Below are positions 19,601 to 25,521 of a stretch of 25,654 nt of DNA, piece after piece. Source of the stretch: a bacterium (GTDB lineage: Bacteria > RUG730 > JAAEPJ01); the NCBI GenBank assembly GCA_024222485.1, contig JAAEPJ010000121.1, positions 1 through 25,654 of the forward strand, read 5' to 3'. Position numbers and translations under genes: made by a program. The notes under the pieces were generated by a model that made no database searches, had not been told where the DNA came from, and saw nothing but the letters and a program-made list of their open reading frames with translations. How positions within the stretch are numbered: the stretch's first letter is position 1; the number at the start of each line of letters is the position of its first letter.

Positions 19601-22600
19601 AATCTGATGTGTAGAAGCCTTAAAATACTTCAAGTAAAAATCTCGTTCACCAAAAAAATTACCATCAATTAAGCCTCTAAACATTTTCCTATTACTCTCA
19701 TCAAGATTAACTTTCTGTAAATAAACTTTTAAAATATTATATTTTCTTAAATCCAAAGCTGTATAATTTTCCATAGCTTTAATTTTAAGCTCGTTAAAAA
19801 TATATCTCATAGCATGACTATAAATAACTAATGACTTATCTATTGATTCCAGTAAATCAATTTCTATGTTTGTCAAATCTTGAGATCCGTCTATCTTAGA
19901 TAGTCTAATATCTAATAAAGTCAGATAATTATTCTTAAAGTTATTAATATCTTTATTATTATCTAAATGTATTAACATAAATGCTATTTCTACTTCCCCA
20001 AAATCACCGTTATTTAAATTACCTTGAATAATATCAAACATCTTTAAATATGGAAGAAAAGAAGTATCAATGCCTCCTTCCTTAAAAAAGTAATCAAGCA
20101 TTCTAATATCTAAGAGAGTAACTTCTATTTCTGTTTCTTCTTCTATACCAATATATTTATCATCCAAAACCATCATGATATACTCTAAGTCTGCTTTCTC
20201 TATCTCAGTTCTATCTTGAAGCTTTACCATAAGCTCTAACATTTTGAAGTTATCAATTTTATGCTTAAAAATAGCAAGCTCTCCCACTCCTTTTAAAAAT
20301 AAATAATCTCTTTCTGTAAAATCACCCTTTTTATTTTTCAGGATCTGCAAATACCAAGCTTCATAGATAACTCTCATATTCTGTATTACATCTTGATCTC
20401 CTACTTTAATTGCAGTATTCACCAATAAATCCAGCTTAACTAAATCAGACTCCTCTGCATTCTCAATTTCCTTATCAGCTAAATGTTGCATTGCATTTTT
20501 AACGACGATATCAACTGCCTGACTTATAAAAAAACTATCCTCACTAATCAGTCTATTTGCATAATCAAACTCATCTGCTTTGGCATCAAATGAAACTTTC
20601 ATCTCAGATATCGGCTGCCATGAATCCATAACCTCAAAATCAGAAAACTTAGAATCTGAAACAATTATATTCGAGTCTACATTTTTATTATTGTCTCCAA
20701 ACTTTTCAAAAGAGATGATCTCTTCAAAAACTGCATATTGGCACATAGTAATACTTAAAAAATGATAAATTGCATATAGGGTTAGAAGAAAAAAAATAAA
20801 AGAAACAACAATAAAAATAAAAGAAACAACAATAAGAGAAAAGCACAAGAAAGTAAAAATTGATGCAGTAAGTATGAAAATAGCATTTAAAATATTAGTT
20901 TTATTGACTCGTGGTTTAAAATTTTTTAATTTCTGAGAACCACCGAGCAATAATGTAGTTGTCTTACCTTCTCCCAGTTTTCCTATTTTTTGTCTATTAG
21001 CACTGATAGAAACATTCTTATTACCTAAAACAGCCCTAAAGGGAAGAACTTGTGCCCTTTTATTTAGGTTCGTGACCTCTACACGATCACTACCATTAAT
21101 AAAAACATACAAAAACTTATCCGGAGAAACAGTGGCATGCATTGTATCAATATTTTGATTATTGACAATCTCTTTGGCTCGCCGTATGAGTATTGCGTCT
21201 TGATAAGAGGTAAAAAAGATTCCATTCGTTTCTATAATCCCTTCTAGTAATGAAATATCAAACTTTTTTTCTTTCGTATCTTCTTCTTTCGTATCTTCTT
21301 CTTTCCTATCTTCTATCTTGAAAAATAACTGATGATTTACTTCCTTTTCAGAAATTTCTATATTTTCTGACCTTGATTCTTGATATTGCAAATTATTTTT
21401 AATTTGCAACTCAAAAAATATCGAAATGAAAACGACAAATAATAAGACTGAAATTATCATCCAAATAATAAAAAACCCTGGGAAAAATATTAAAGCAACA
21501 AATCCAATCAAAATAAGTGTATATAAAAATGCAGAAAAAACCTTTAATTTAGATGTCAACTTATAAATACTCACCTTATTTTCAGCATTTATTTGTGCTT
21601 TTCTATCATCATGAGACTTAGCATTATCAATATCTTTTCTTGCTGCTTCTAAATCAGAAAAATCAAACCATTTTTTAATTTTGCTAATTAAGGAGCGATC
21701 AAGACTCTCTTCTTCCTTACTCTTAGCTACTACTTCAAATAACTCCTCCTTTTTTTCCTCTATTTGGTGCAACTTAATATTTTTATTTTTTTTCATTTTA
21801 CTCTCATTTACATCCATATTAACTAAGCTTAAAATAGAGGACTCAACAGAAAATTTCTCACTACTCTTTTCCTCACTACTCTTTTCCTCATATTTTTCAA
21901 TATTTTCTGTGGCTTCTTTAATAAAAAAATAAAAACTTTCTTCTATATTTTTCTCAGCATACAAACTCTCTATACTTTCATTCTCTTCCATTATTAGCAT
22001 ATTTTTCTTCTTCTTATTGAGACCAATCAATCTAGTCGCATTAACAAGGTCAAAAATTTTTTCTTCTTGTGGCAGTAAAATTAATTCATTTTCAAGTTGG
22101 TGATAAAACTTATTTGCGGCTATAACCGCATGGTCATCAAACTGATTGTTGGCTCTCATTTTAATGAGGGCAATAAAACTAAATTTCTCATAATTTTCAG
22201 TATATTCCCCATGATAATCATCAACCCCCTTTTGATAAATATATTGTGTTAAAAAATCAAAATTTTGCTGATCTTTTTCGGAAAAATCAACATCTTCTTT
22301 GACAATAATCCGATAATCAAAACTTTCATAAAATTTATCAAACATATCGATTATTAACATTTCTACATAAATATCTTCGTTTTTTGCTTTTAAAAAGTTT
22401 ATCTGACTTTCTGTTAAACCTGCTAATTTTTTAGCTTTAAGCAACTCAGCAATTTTTCTATGATATTTCTCCTCTTCTAAAAAACTTGCGGAAGTTATAT
22501 CATAATCATCAACTTGTAATTTTTGGTCATTCTTAAATTTATGATTTAACCGTTCTTTCGTAACTTCTTTATAGGCAGTATGATTATTAAAGTTCAAAAC

Positions 22601-25336
22601 TTCTAATTTATATTTATCAAGTTCTGTAAGCTTGGTATAGTCTGCTTTTTTATCCCAGTAACGCTTATGCATCTCACTTTCCAAGGAATTAAATACTTTC
22701 TGCTTTATATTTTCCTTTAATTCTAAGTTCTCATCATTAGCTTCGAGCATTTCGAGATCTTCTTTAGTTAACTTATAATTAGAGTCGAGATCATTCATAT
22801 TGGCTATTAACTTTAGTTCTCGAATTTGCCAAATTTTTTCATTAGAAATATTAATCGAATTCTCCTTAAAATAGTCAGACATATCAAGAAGTTCGTGTTC
22901 ATCTAATTTACCATCATTAACAAAGCTGCTTAGAACAAGTCTATAAGCAGCTTTATGTAAAGAAATATCTGAATCTGCTAAGAATAATCGAGCAAGGGTA
23001 AGGTCATCACCTGTATAAACCGCTTTCCCAATCAAGTCATAAGCAATTTCATTACAATTTTGAATAGCAACTTTATGTTTTCCATAATTAGTAAAATAAT
23101 TCCTTACAAAATTAAAAGCTTGTTTATATTCAGGTTTTTTCCAAGTACCATCAGAATTTTTCCCTTTATCAAATAATAATTGTGCTTCATCATAATTTTT
23201 ATCCAAATCAACAGGGTTAGATTTGTTGTACTCTGCATTCAATCTTGTTGCAATAGCATCCAACCTTGTTTCAGTAGCATCCAAATCACCAACATATTTA
23301 ATAGTGACTTCTTTAGTACTCCTAATTTCTGGCAAAATACGCTGCATTTCTCGATAAAAAATAAGCTGCTGCTCAGCAGGTAAATTAGCCGCGTCAAATT
23401 GATGCTTAAAAATTTTAAGCATCATTTCTTTAATAGAATCTACAGTTATTTTCTGATTAAGTTCTGCTATCTCATTTCTCAGTCTGTCTCGTTCTGAGAT
23501 CAAGCTATCATATTTTTTTTTAAATTTTTTCGCTTGTTTTTTTGCGAATTCTTTTTCAAATTGTAAAGGAGCATGTGTATTTCTATATTGAGCAGAAAGT
23601 AGTAAGTTCTTTGTTTCAACTATTTTAGATCTAATAATATAAAGCTCTGATTGTTTAGCTTCTAATGTCTCAAAAAAGTTGTCATCGATTATTCTATTTC
23701 CAGTCGGCAATATTTCAGCAAACATCTTCATACGACTTACTAGGTCGGTATAAGTTAAGCCATCTACTTGAAATAATGATGTCAGTGCTAAACCCGCTTG
23801 AAAATTGTTAGGTTCGTTAAAATTTTGTATGGGCTGTAAATAAGAAGTTCTCGCAAGTAATAATTCTTCATAAAGATCATTATTTGTTTCTTTCGTAATA
23901 TTAGGCGCAATAAGCAGGCAATTATAGTTCTTCTTTTTAAAAATATCAAATACTTCATTGCTATGAAATCCACCTAAATAGGCAACGGACACATCCTCAT
24001 TAGCTTTGATAATATTCTCAGCAAAAATATAATTTCTTTTATCCGCATAAACATAAAAATCACGCATAATTTTAACGGCTTCTTTAAATGAAAGGTATGT
24101 TTTTTTAAGAGCAAACATCCAAACTAAATCATTGGAATACTTCATAAGATATTTATGGATTTTATCCAAATAAACCTGCCCATTAAGTAAAACATCCCCC
24201 ACCTCAAGAGCAATCGCTGAATTATTAAAAAAACGGGAGTAGAGCTTTAGAGAACGCTCAACATCAATTAATTCTTTTTCATTCATATTTATTGATGCGG
24301 CTTGTAAAAGTTTATAAGCTAAAACTTCTTGATCTGCTAACAATCTTCCTGTATCAATTGAAACAAACATATTAAGATAATTCAAATAATCTTGTAATGA
24401 TTTTAACCCCCTAATAGGAATATTTTTATTACGCGATAATTTTTGTAAATATAAATAATAAGTATTCTTTTCTTCTTTTTTAAGCTTCCAAATCTGCTGA
24501 TATTCTTCTTTTGTCAAAAAATCCAAAATACGAGACTCAAATACTCTAGCATCCTCTTGAACATATTCAATTTTAAAAATTTTTTGTTTTAGATGTTGAG
24601 AAAGGTATAACTTATAAAGCTCTGGGGCTTGCTTTTTAAAGCTAATAGAGTAGTAATTACAAAAATCATTCAGCTTAAAAACATACTCTCCTATACTCAT
24701 TTGATTTGTTTTGTAAGCTTGCAAGATGTTTTCAATTTTCTGAAGAGGCTTTTTGTAAAACTTTGCTTTATCTTTATTAACTTTAGCAAGAATAAGCCCA
24801 ATAAAAAAATTCCCTTCTTCGCGCAGCTTATAGGAGTCTACCAATAAATTATAATCTTCTCGATACAGCTGCTCATCTTCTAAACCTTTGAGTCCAATCT
24901 TAGAATTAAAAGCTGCATATTTCTCAGCACCACTCAACAAACCTTTTTCCATTAATGAATCAGTAAATGTATTTTTTATCCCATATAATTCAGGAAGTGC
25001 TTGTAAAAAATTAATATCCAAGTCTTGCCAAGCACCTTCAACATAAATATTTTTTAATTTTTTACCATATCTAGCATAGACGGCTTCTAAAATTTGATAA
25101 GTATTCTGTTGAACTTCAAGATTACAATGTAGATCTTTAATCAAAATAACTGTTTTATTATTATTATCAATAAAATGAGCTTTAACAACCCTTCCAGTTT
25201 CTGGTCCTAACAAAATATCCGTTTTAAAACTAGAGGGAGTAGGGGATCCCAAAGACTTAGCAAAGCAATTTTCCATGCCTGTAGAAGTAATAAAAAATAT
25301 CAGAAGTAAAAAAGAGACAAAATTTTTTTTAAACAT
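10646..25336 (-). CDS. Giant secreted/membrane multidomain protein (4,896 residues) with N-terminal TraB/ChaN/Tiki-like domain
   Basis: One uninterrupted frame encodes 4,896 residues; the overall function is unknown. The preferred start is the ATG at 25334-25336, with GTGGAG 6 bases upstream; a GTG four codons earlier lies inside that ribosome binding site. A signal peptide covers about 1-26 (FVSFLLLIFFITSTG, then CFAK). Residues about 36-480 resemble the TraB/ChaN/Tiki fold: IKDLHCNLEVQQ, IYVEGAW, YLGGFHSNEV. Long charged helical stretches alternate with hydrophobic hairpins near 1268-1307, 1483-1533, 2166-2264, 2383-2505, 2604-2685, 3735-3795 and 4096-4158. Low-complexity linkers lie near 2895-2920 (Ser-rich) and 3125-3155 (Pro/Ala-rich). 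A 71-residue tandem repeat starts at 4222, and an EHEQAE...AHADALA motif lies near 4475-4510; the protein ends LAAAA. A G13 tract near codon 4099 could switch the C-terminus. Giant genes of this kind are known from Omnitrophota. Confidence 0.9.
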   Translation of the reverse strand: MFKKNFVSFLLLIFFITSTGMENCFAKSLGSPTPSSFKTDILLGPETGRVVKAHFIDNNNKTVILIKDLHCNLEVQQNTYQILEAVYARYGKKLKNIYVEGAWQDLDINFLQALPELYGIKNTFTDSLMEKGLLSGAEKYAAFNSKIGLKGLEDEQLYREDYNLLVDSYKLREEGNFFIGLILAKVNKDKAKFYKKPLQKIENILQAYKTNQMSIGEYVFKLNDFCNYYSISFKKQAPELYKLYLSQHLKQKIFKIEYVQEDARVFESRILDFLTKEEYQQIWKLKKEEKNTYYLYLQKLSRNKNIPIRGLKSLQDYLNYLNMFVSIDTGRLLADQEVLAYKLLQAASINMNEKELIDVERSLKLYSRFFNNSAIALEVGDVLLNGQVYLDKIHKYLMKYSNDLVWMFALKKTYLSFKEAVKIMRDFYVYADKRNYIFAENIIKANEDVSVAYLGGFHSNEVFDIFKKKNYNCLLIAPNITKETNNDLYEELLLARTSYLQPIQNFNEPNNFQAGLALTSLFQVDGLTYTDLVSRMKMFAEILPTGNRIIDDNFFETLEAKQSELYIIRSKIVETKNLLLSAQYRNTHAPLQFEKEFAKKQAKKFKKKYDSLISERDRLRNEIAELNQKITVDSIKEMMLKIFKHQFDAANLPAEQQLIFYREMQRILPEIRSTKEVTIKYVGDLDATETRLDAIATRLNAEYNKSNPVDLDKNYDEAQLLFDKGKNSDGTWKKPEYKQAFNFVRNYFTNYGKHKVAIQNCNEIAYDLIGKAVYTGDDLTLARLFLADSDISLHKAAYRLVLSSFVNDGKLDEHELLDMSDYFKENSINISNEKIWQIRELKLIANMNDLDSNYKLTKEDLEMLEANDENLELKENIKQKVFNSLESEMHKRYWDKKADYTKLTELDKYKLEVLNFNNHTAYKEVTKERLNHKFKNDQKLQVDDYDITSASFLEEEKYHRKIAELLKAKKLAGLTESQINFLKAKNEDIYVEMLIIDMFDKFYESFDYRIIVKEDVDFSEKDQQNFDFLTQYIYQKGVDDYHGEYTENYEKFSFIALIKMRANNQFDDHAVIAANKFYHQLENELILLPQEEKIFDLVNATRLIGLNKKKKNMLIMEENESIESLYAEKNIEESFYFFIKEATENIEKYEEKSSEEKSSEKFSVESSILSLVNMDVNESKMKKNKNIKLHQIEEKKEELFEVVAKSKEEESLDRSLISKIKKWFDFSDLEAARKDIDNAKSHDDRKAQINAENKVSIYKLTSKLKVFSAFLYTLILIGFVALIFFPGFFIIWMIISVLLFVVFISIFFELQIKNNLQYQESRSENIEISEKEVNHQLFFKIEDRKEEDTKEEDTKEKKFDISLLEGIIETNGIFFTSYQDAILIRRAKEIVNNQNIDTMHATVSPDKFLYVFINGSDRVEVTNLNKRAQVLPFRAVLGNKNVSISANRQKIGKLGEGKTTTLLLGGSQKLKNFKPRVNKTNILNAIFILTASIFTFLCFSLIVVSFIFIVVSFIFFLLTLYAIYHFLSITMCQYAVFEEIISFEKFGDNNKNVDSNIIVSDSKFSDFEVMDSWQPISEMKVSFDAKADEFDYANRLISEDSFFISQAVDIVVKNAMQHLADKEIENAEESDLVKLDLLVNTAIKVGDQDVIQNMRVIYEAWYLQILKNKKGDFTERDYLFLKGVGELAIFKHKIDNFKMLELMVKLQDRTEIEKADLEYIMMVLDDKYIGIEEETEIEVTLLDIRMLDYFFKEGGIDTSFLPYLKMFDIIQGNLNNGDFGEVEIAFMLIHLDNNKDINNFKNNYLTLLDIRLSKIDGSQDLTNIEIDLLESIDKSLVIYSHAMRYIFNELKIKAMENYTALDLRKYNILKVYLQKVNLDESNRKMFRGLIDGNFFGERDFYLKYFKASTHQILNLDLFTLEDLVDLELIMDYDPRDDLGIHTQSVKQFLMNRNIINKNWKPIGDFMDIDEIFKNSLPETIIDIVDKVRSVLENVILKHEVLKYFTFKVADKVAEHENRADIEQFLSDHIQSMDVDTQNIYSNILGNLELTKKDVPEASMADIKNIQIMIDMRDREAKEEKLDDFLYNNNEPGQFGFGREFAIRSIRDRIAGKLTEDQQRYEMIQLLEVAKIEDGYLFLKENLKDFIEGLETQEEKVEIDAIEKKEKFWRTLKSIFIVIGVLGFVSGFILALLGGQLAVGLAVILVSALIILRTGLSFIRNLPSTWLDLGISVILSVLIGLFVLPSLWLILATTLVFIAFAVFNYFNKLKQSKISGLKENKIIEQKRIRKLKKQMTEYLDYLDNLDRDDGAYDQLDEERLEAKRNRKVTKIIMNINKASAVILDQDLSPKELLMIIKLTDYHRKKVSAKASVADKLRPMQEKDSKFFTLGPLLTVALSVFGFGLLLFLNFAFPGLIPAIIIFGGGIAVSLISFLSFLVLLRIIFKTFLAADVAKNKKMQGILISVSAALIVIISSFVIFGVVYGGGIPAIIFAISLFFFWLNSRNKSNQVILARSLENIGILKRKILKEGSNKVINSLTPLEVMELDGYELIGEDISVEFGSLIKNVFKYNPNMLRILLVDRDIQDKEDYVLNLQNTYTKSNAAYQALKLVFKFVFLLLIISLAIYVVSLTFSVAPGLAAFGFSLPILNLALATLILTTISYVNLAILIMFIFAYYFRKYIYNRVEMEYLHSKLTRLKVADNEIKAPFNLSGFEQKSLKVISLKLEEITKKIVNEIDRANNVDDLYNIIERAEFLRRFGYNKFSKQWNDPFTKKAYDIAANYILRQPVNQASTAFFANEKRDLGKYDKYIRFLDRILMTNSALNIVSLEMLEDQFGNLDELTESLQEDSNLLAFIYGLQINKLLEDEQDPGFSDSYQNKGKFLHEKWNDNKAEIENMVPSAPSEPSESSKHSNSSGFSLDAIPDLLPFHNIVHLAPSDINELELFNLKEAFKRFETAVVNLNKIDVSNIDVSNIDVSNNDNKVRNAVENIINEVGEKNIKELLEFQDNNSNVLNLIMEALFDNKIQLDTAIDSIHFIILFFIMNGGDERLLSQYLLKYLFDPSIADYNNVENFVSNYEAMEFLFKTYILKEDFEESEELESIFHDSLNREKKESTLYPESSIENGTLIKKPLFPAPTAPPEPAAATDSMESATPIVSPTSPAEAFSASPTNFLKPTKSYQVNTDFEKEKYYSSLLQGFFGDDFVEIIQNINDIDDMNSLVKLIIFYNKHPNQKKAFIKKCFAVKNNKYNFIFKIEEHYSNDRRELRDQVAKKEKNKKAKRNEAQSDVEKIKNNIFLPAFSLYYKSEDGFNDQFKEAHLAGGVVVSDTANGFLNNGNRYGYIVTGMNMFKKLRFLKSVSAIRNQIQAGLDAGINYRSIRYYVDREGRFYSGNLIIGDLFVQEIKNELAKLSFEFDLPLEEVLIDDNSNVNISGDINEEIIKYNKNLQRKDIDLISNISTSDIKNIIEADNEADNEEYKVEVLSDDSNDETVRELKILIPSNLVQDESDIVRVIDEEEVNFNLENIVKLSKRAELSEIIEAKEASKVEEDEVFIIKNKEEVTLTGEEFDVFAHVSTRKAIAVIIARNVLDKFSSKGLTYKFGDKEQEYYETLKAVNLDESEYPLINLALNTLRSMRLRAKFLNKKNVSITEADIEDFLALKGSDVLFFTDAFRLVANRVDKGIIKFDFGNAPNTNVFRRLLFESAIYQGSYNAKVYLPIVEKDLQTKDEKIFSDVFKTENKKRKWLYFNIFMVAALFIGLIIVMVSLALEIFSPILMILGGGIIVAVIIGFISLRFLKNRFKPAKILPDLQVFISSDAELGEVLDATTLISKYSVEIFYKFAAAVKNSLGDDRKFNPITEEVMKLILPEDKQDQATEIIEKLKNAGMINDVGEVPLALIDLDEVDIEAELKGDIVTLLLKTRLQFYRIEFITKFLQLAEEQLEKNYDKDSDLKFNLYLADFIMDFGEVYQDRIYQFGDYLVLKNKDKNFDEEQKILAKENFSENSNIQLYSFLKKYTAMRIDTMINSWNLNLFTLDIANFLKEHGDNQSNIIAEKVDPRVRELQIADNKQDIVITRAKARLEANLPVSQALKKQRNRKWLRWGGGGLFILALIAVGTILVLNIFIPIVSFSLFFGIIFASSAGGIGFFLLLFSLINNLPKYDIDLDVDVTEQDVRDILTLKDELGAKFFKPVAEKALAQLRDIPLDIKEENLQSIFIEEAKRKEVFSDLLNLNIIEEEEKGAVNVVNNFVDFTEKDVEMLGIDIYKEELRDFLFYQSITQDSLAAIFEEEEIRGKVFARLKSKNIITEHVGKFYLSDFFVDFKDSDFDGLDLDGKEDVLKFFLLDNRHRYYLYKLIEELSLLEDDSDTFSDVASDIDDSLNDNKHEQTHSDIDVAAEFGEAALAGYIILEKEGYEISEIPKAATILKLEEALCIDIKVINNQDKAIGLFDYNHTWYLTNRDMKALEFADNITQGGFTDRLIEHEQAEGNALNKYKHLPFEEALKYAHADALASTQTMDELLYIYINRLFDVQKNADGGVFNLAEAGRIMSMMLDQNYDLEELFKTDYGMRQILEEEVFKAKISGGEKIIETNGRTFAEIKQSLPQNLKGFTIVFRGGIKDFDDVLLQMITFVKDRDREGATIKFAVDRETLPKLLDENRPKEITYLINMGALSVLGYFEGSDGLVLPPGKVLGLKAYEYAKNYYKNLKDDPLKPKKFFNKDTAAYLIDQLVMAELQNTSGVEIISLLEEYDTLEELDIESVPVLQFVISGKEKALVNILDGLEPKVVIKIFNQHDAEELTVNIGDGADLNIQNGNEEVVTIQGPFHITADDLSFTKKVILIAAHASDSFMDTITLLGGPVVQLVLLPLAAKFRRERGFSSEEVFDQESVEQIKQLAAAA
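12248..12673 (-). repeat. 71-residue tandem repeat in the giant protein
   Basis: Two units of exactly 71 codons begin at VFSDLLNLNII (codon at 12671-12673, residue 4222) and VFARLKSKNII (12458-12460, residue 4293). They share VF..L...NII, then FVDF with acidic residues after it, then a L.D....E.L..FL pattern. A more distant copy may begin near residue 3870 (IIEKLKNAGMIND). The DNA copies have diverged, so the duplication is old. The pattern of two helices plus a strand pair could be a small winged-helix-like module, which is only a guess. Confidence 0.55.
13029..13041 (-). repeat. Homopolymer tract G13 (coding strand) in the giant gene, candidate phase-variable site
   Basis: The plus strand reads 13 consecutive C residues, so the coding strand has 13 G residues encoding the end of W and GGGG in RKWLRWGGGGLFI (around residue 4099). 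With 13 G residues the frame stays open. With 12, the frame reads V-Y-L-S and then TAG; with 14, it stays open for about 15 codons and then meets TAA. Either change would remove the last transmembrane hairpin and about 800 residues. Such a tract is out of character in this AT-rich DNA. Read-level length error is a possible alternative. Confidence 0.75.
14918..14941 (-). repeat. Two 12-bp in-frame tandem repeats in the giant gene
   Basis: TTCGTTATCTGC occurs twice in a row without mismatch, giving EADNEADNEE in the protein. The unit is a multiple of three, so changes in copy number would lengthen or shorten the protein without breaking it. It sits in an acidic, probably disordered stretch. Confidence 0.6.
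16406..16450 (-). repeat. Three perfect 15-bp in-frame tandem repeats in the giant gene
   Basis: ATTGGAAACATCTAT is present three times in direct succession with no mismatch, encoding the repeating pentapeptide N-I-D-V-S (VSNIDVSNIDVSN). Identity between copies suggests recent expansion by slippage. The repeat is in frame, so length variants stay translatable. Confidence 0.75.
20796..20837 (-). repeat. Two 21-bp in-frame tandem repeats within a transmembrane segment
   Basis: Two 21-bp units (20796-20816 and 20817-20837) match at 20 of 21 positions and encode the VVSFIF heptad pattern (VVSFIFIVVSFIFF) inside the second hydrophobic cluster. Gain or loss of one unit would change the length of a membrane span by seven residues, about two helical turns. 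Confidence 0.6.
21271..21315 (-). repeat. Three 15-bp in-frame tandem repeats in the giant gene
   Basis: CTTTCGTATCTTCTT is present twice exactly (21271-21300) and once with two changes (21301-21315). The protein reads KEEDTKEEDTKEKK in a highly charged stretch just after the first transmembrane hairpin. Length changes would keep the frame. Confidence 0.65.
21857..21886 (-). repeat. Two perfect 15-bp in-frame tandem repeats in the giant gene
   Basis: CTCACTACTCTTTTC occurs twice with no mismatch, encoding EEKSSEEKSSEK in a charged, low-complexity stretch before the first transmembrane hairpin. It is the same class of in-frame minisatellite as the one at 21271-21315. Confidence 0.65.
23897..25231 (-). 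other. TraB/ChaN/Tiki-like domain at the N-terminus of the giant protein
   Basis: This covers about residues 36-480. VILIKDLHCNLEVQQNTYQI (starting about residue 62), IYVEGAWQDLD, SGAEKYAAFN, LKGLEDEQLYRE and finally VAYLGGFHSNEV (near 450) follow the order of a domain I recall from many Omnitrophota and planctomycete secreted proteins. Its two conserved histidine motifs (a DLH early, a GGFH late) resemble the paired motifs of the TraB/ChaN/EreA/Tiki superfamily, some members of which are metal- or haem-binding or proteolytic. The activity of this group is unknown to me. Confidence 0.6.
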
Positions 25337-25342
25337 ATATTT

Positions 25343-25348
25343 CTCCAC
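25343..25348 (-). promoter_or_regulatory. Ribosome binding site that fixes the giant gene start
   Basis: GTGGAG on the minus strand lies 6 bases before the ATG at 25334-25336. The upstream in-frame GTG at 25346-25348 is part of this site and has no good Shine-Dalgarno of its own, so the protein should begin MFKKNFVSF, a normal signal peptide start. Confidence 0.7.
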
Positions 25349-25363
25349 TATAAAACTAAATCA

Positions 25364-25393
25364 ATTATAATACGCAAGCAATATCCCTCTAAA
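25364..25393 (-). promoter_or_regulatory. Candidate sigma70-type promoter of the giant gene
   Basis: On the minus strand a consensus TATAAT (25364-25369) is preceded by an 18-bp spacer and TTTAGA (25388-25393), four of six -35 consensus bases. The predicted start is near 25357, giving a leader of about 20 nt to the ATG at 25336. It is the best promoter match in the 185 bp between the giant gene and the right IS end. Confidence 0.5.
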
Positions 25394-25521
25394 GTGATGC
25401 TTTATTTCTTAGAAGCAACTGACGAATATTTAGGCTAAAAAGCATATTATTTCTCTTTAAATTTAGAGTCAAAAATACAAAAAAAGTTTCATTAATTTAT
25501 TAAAACATAAAAAAAATATAC

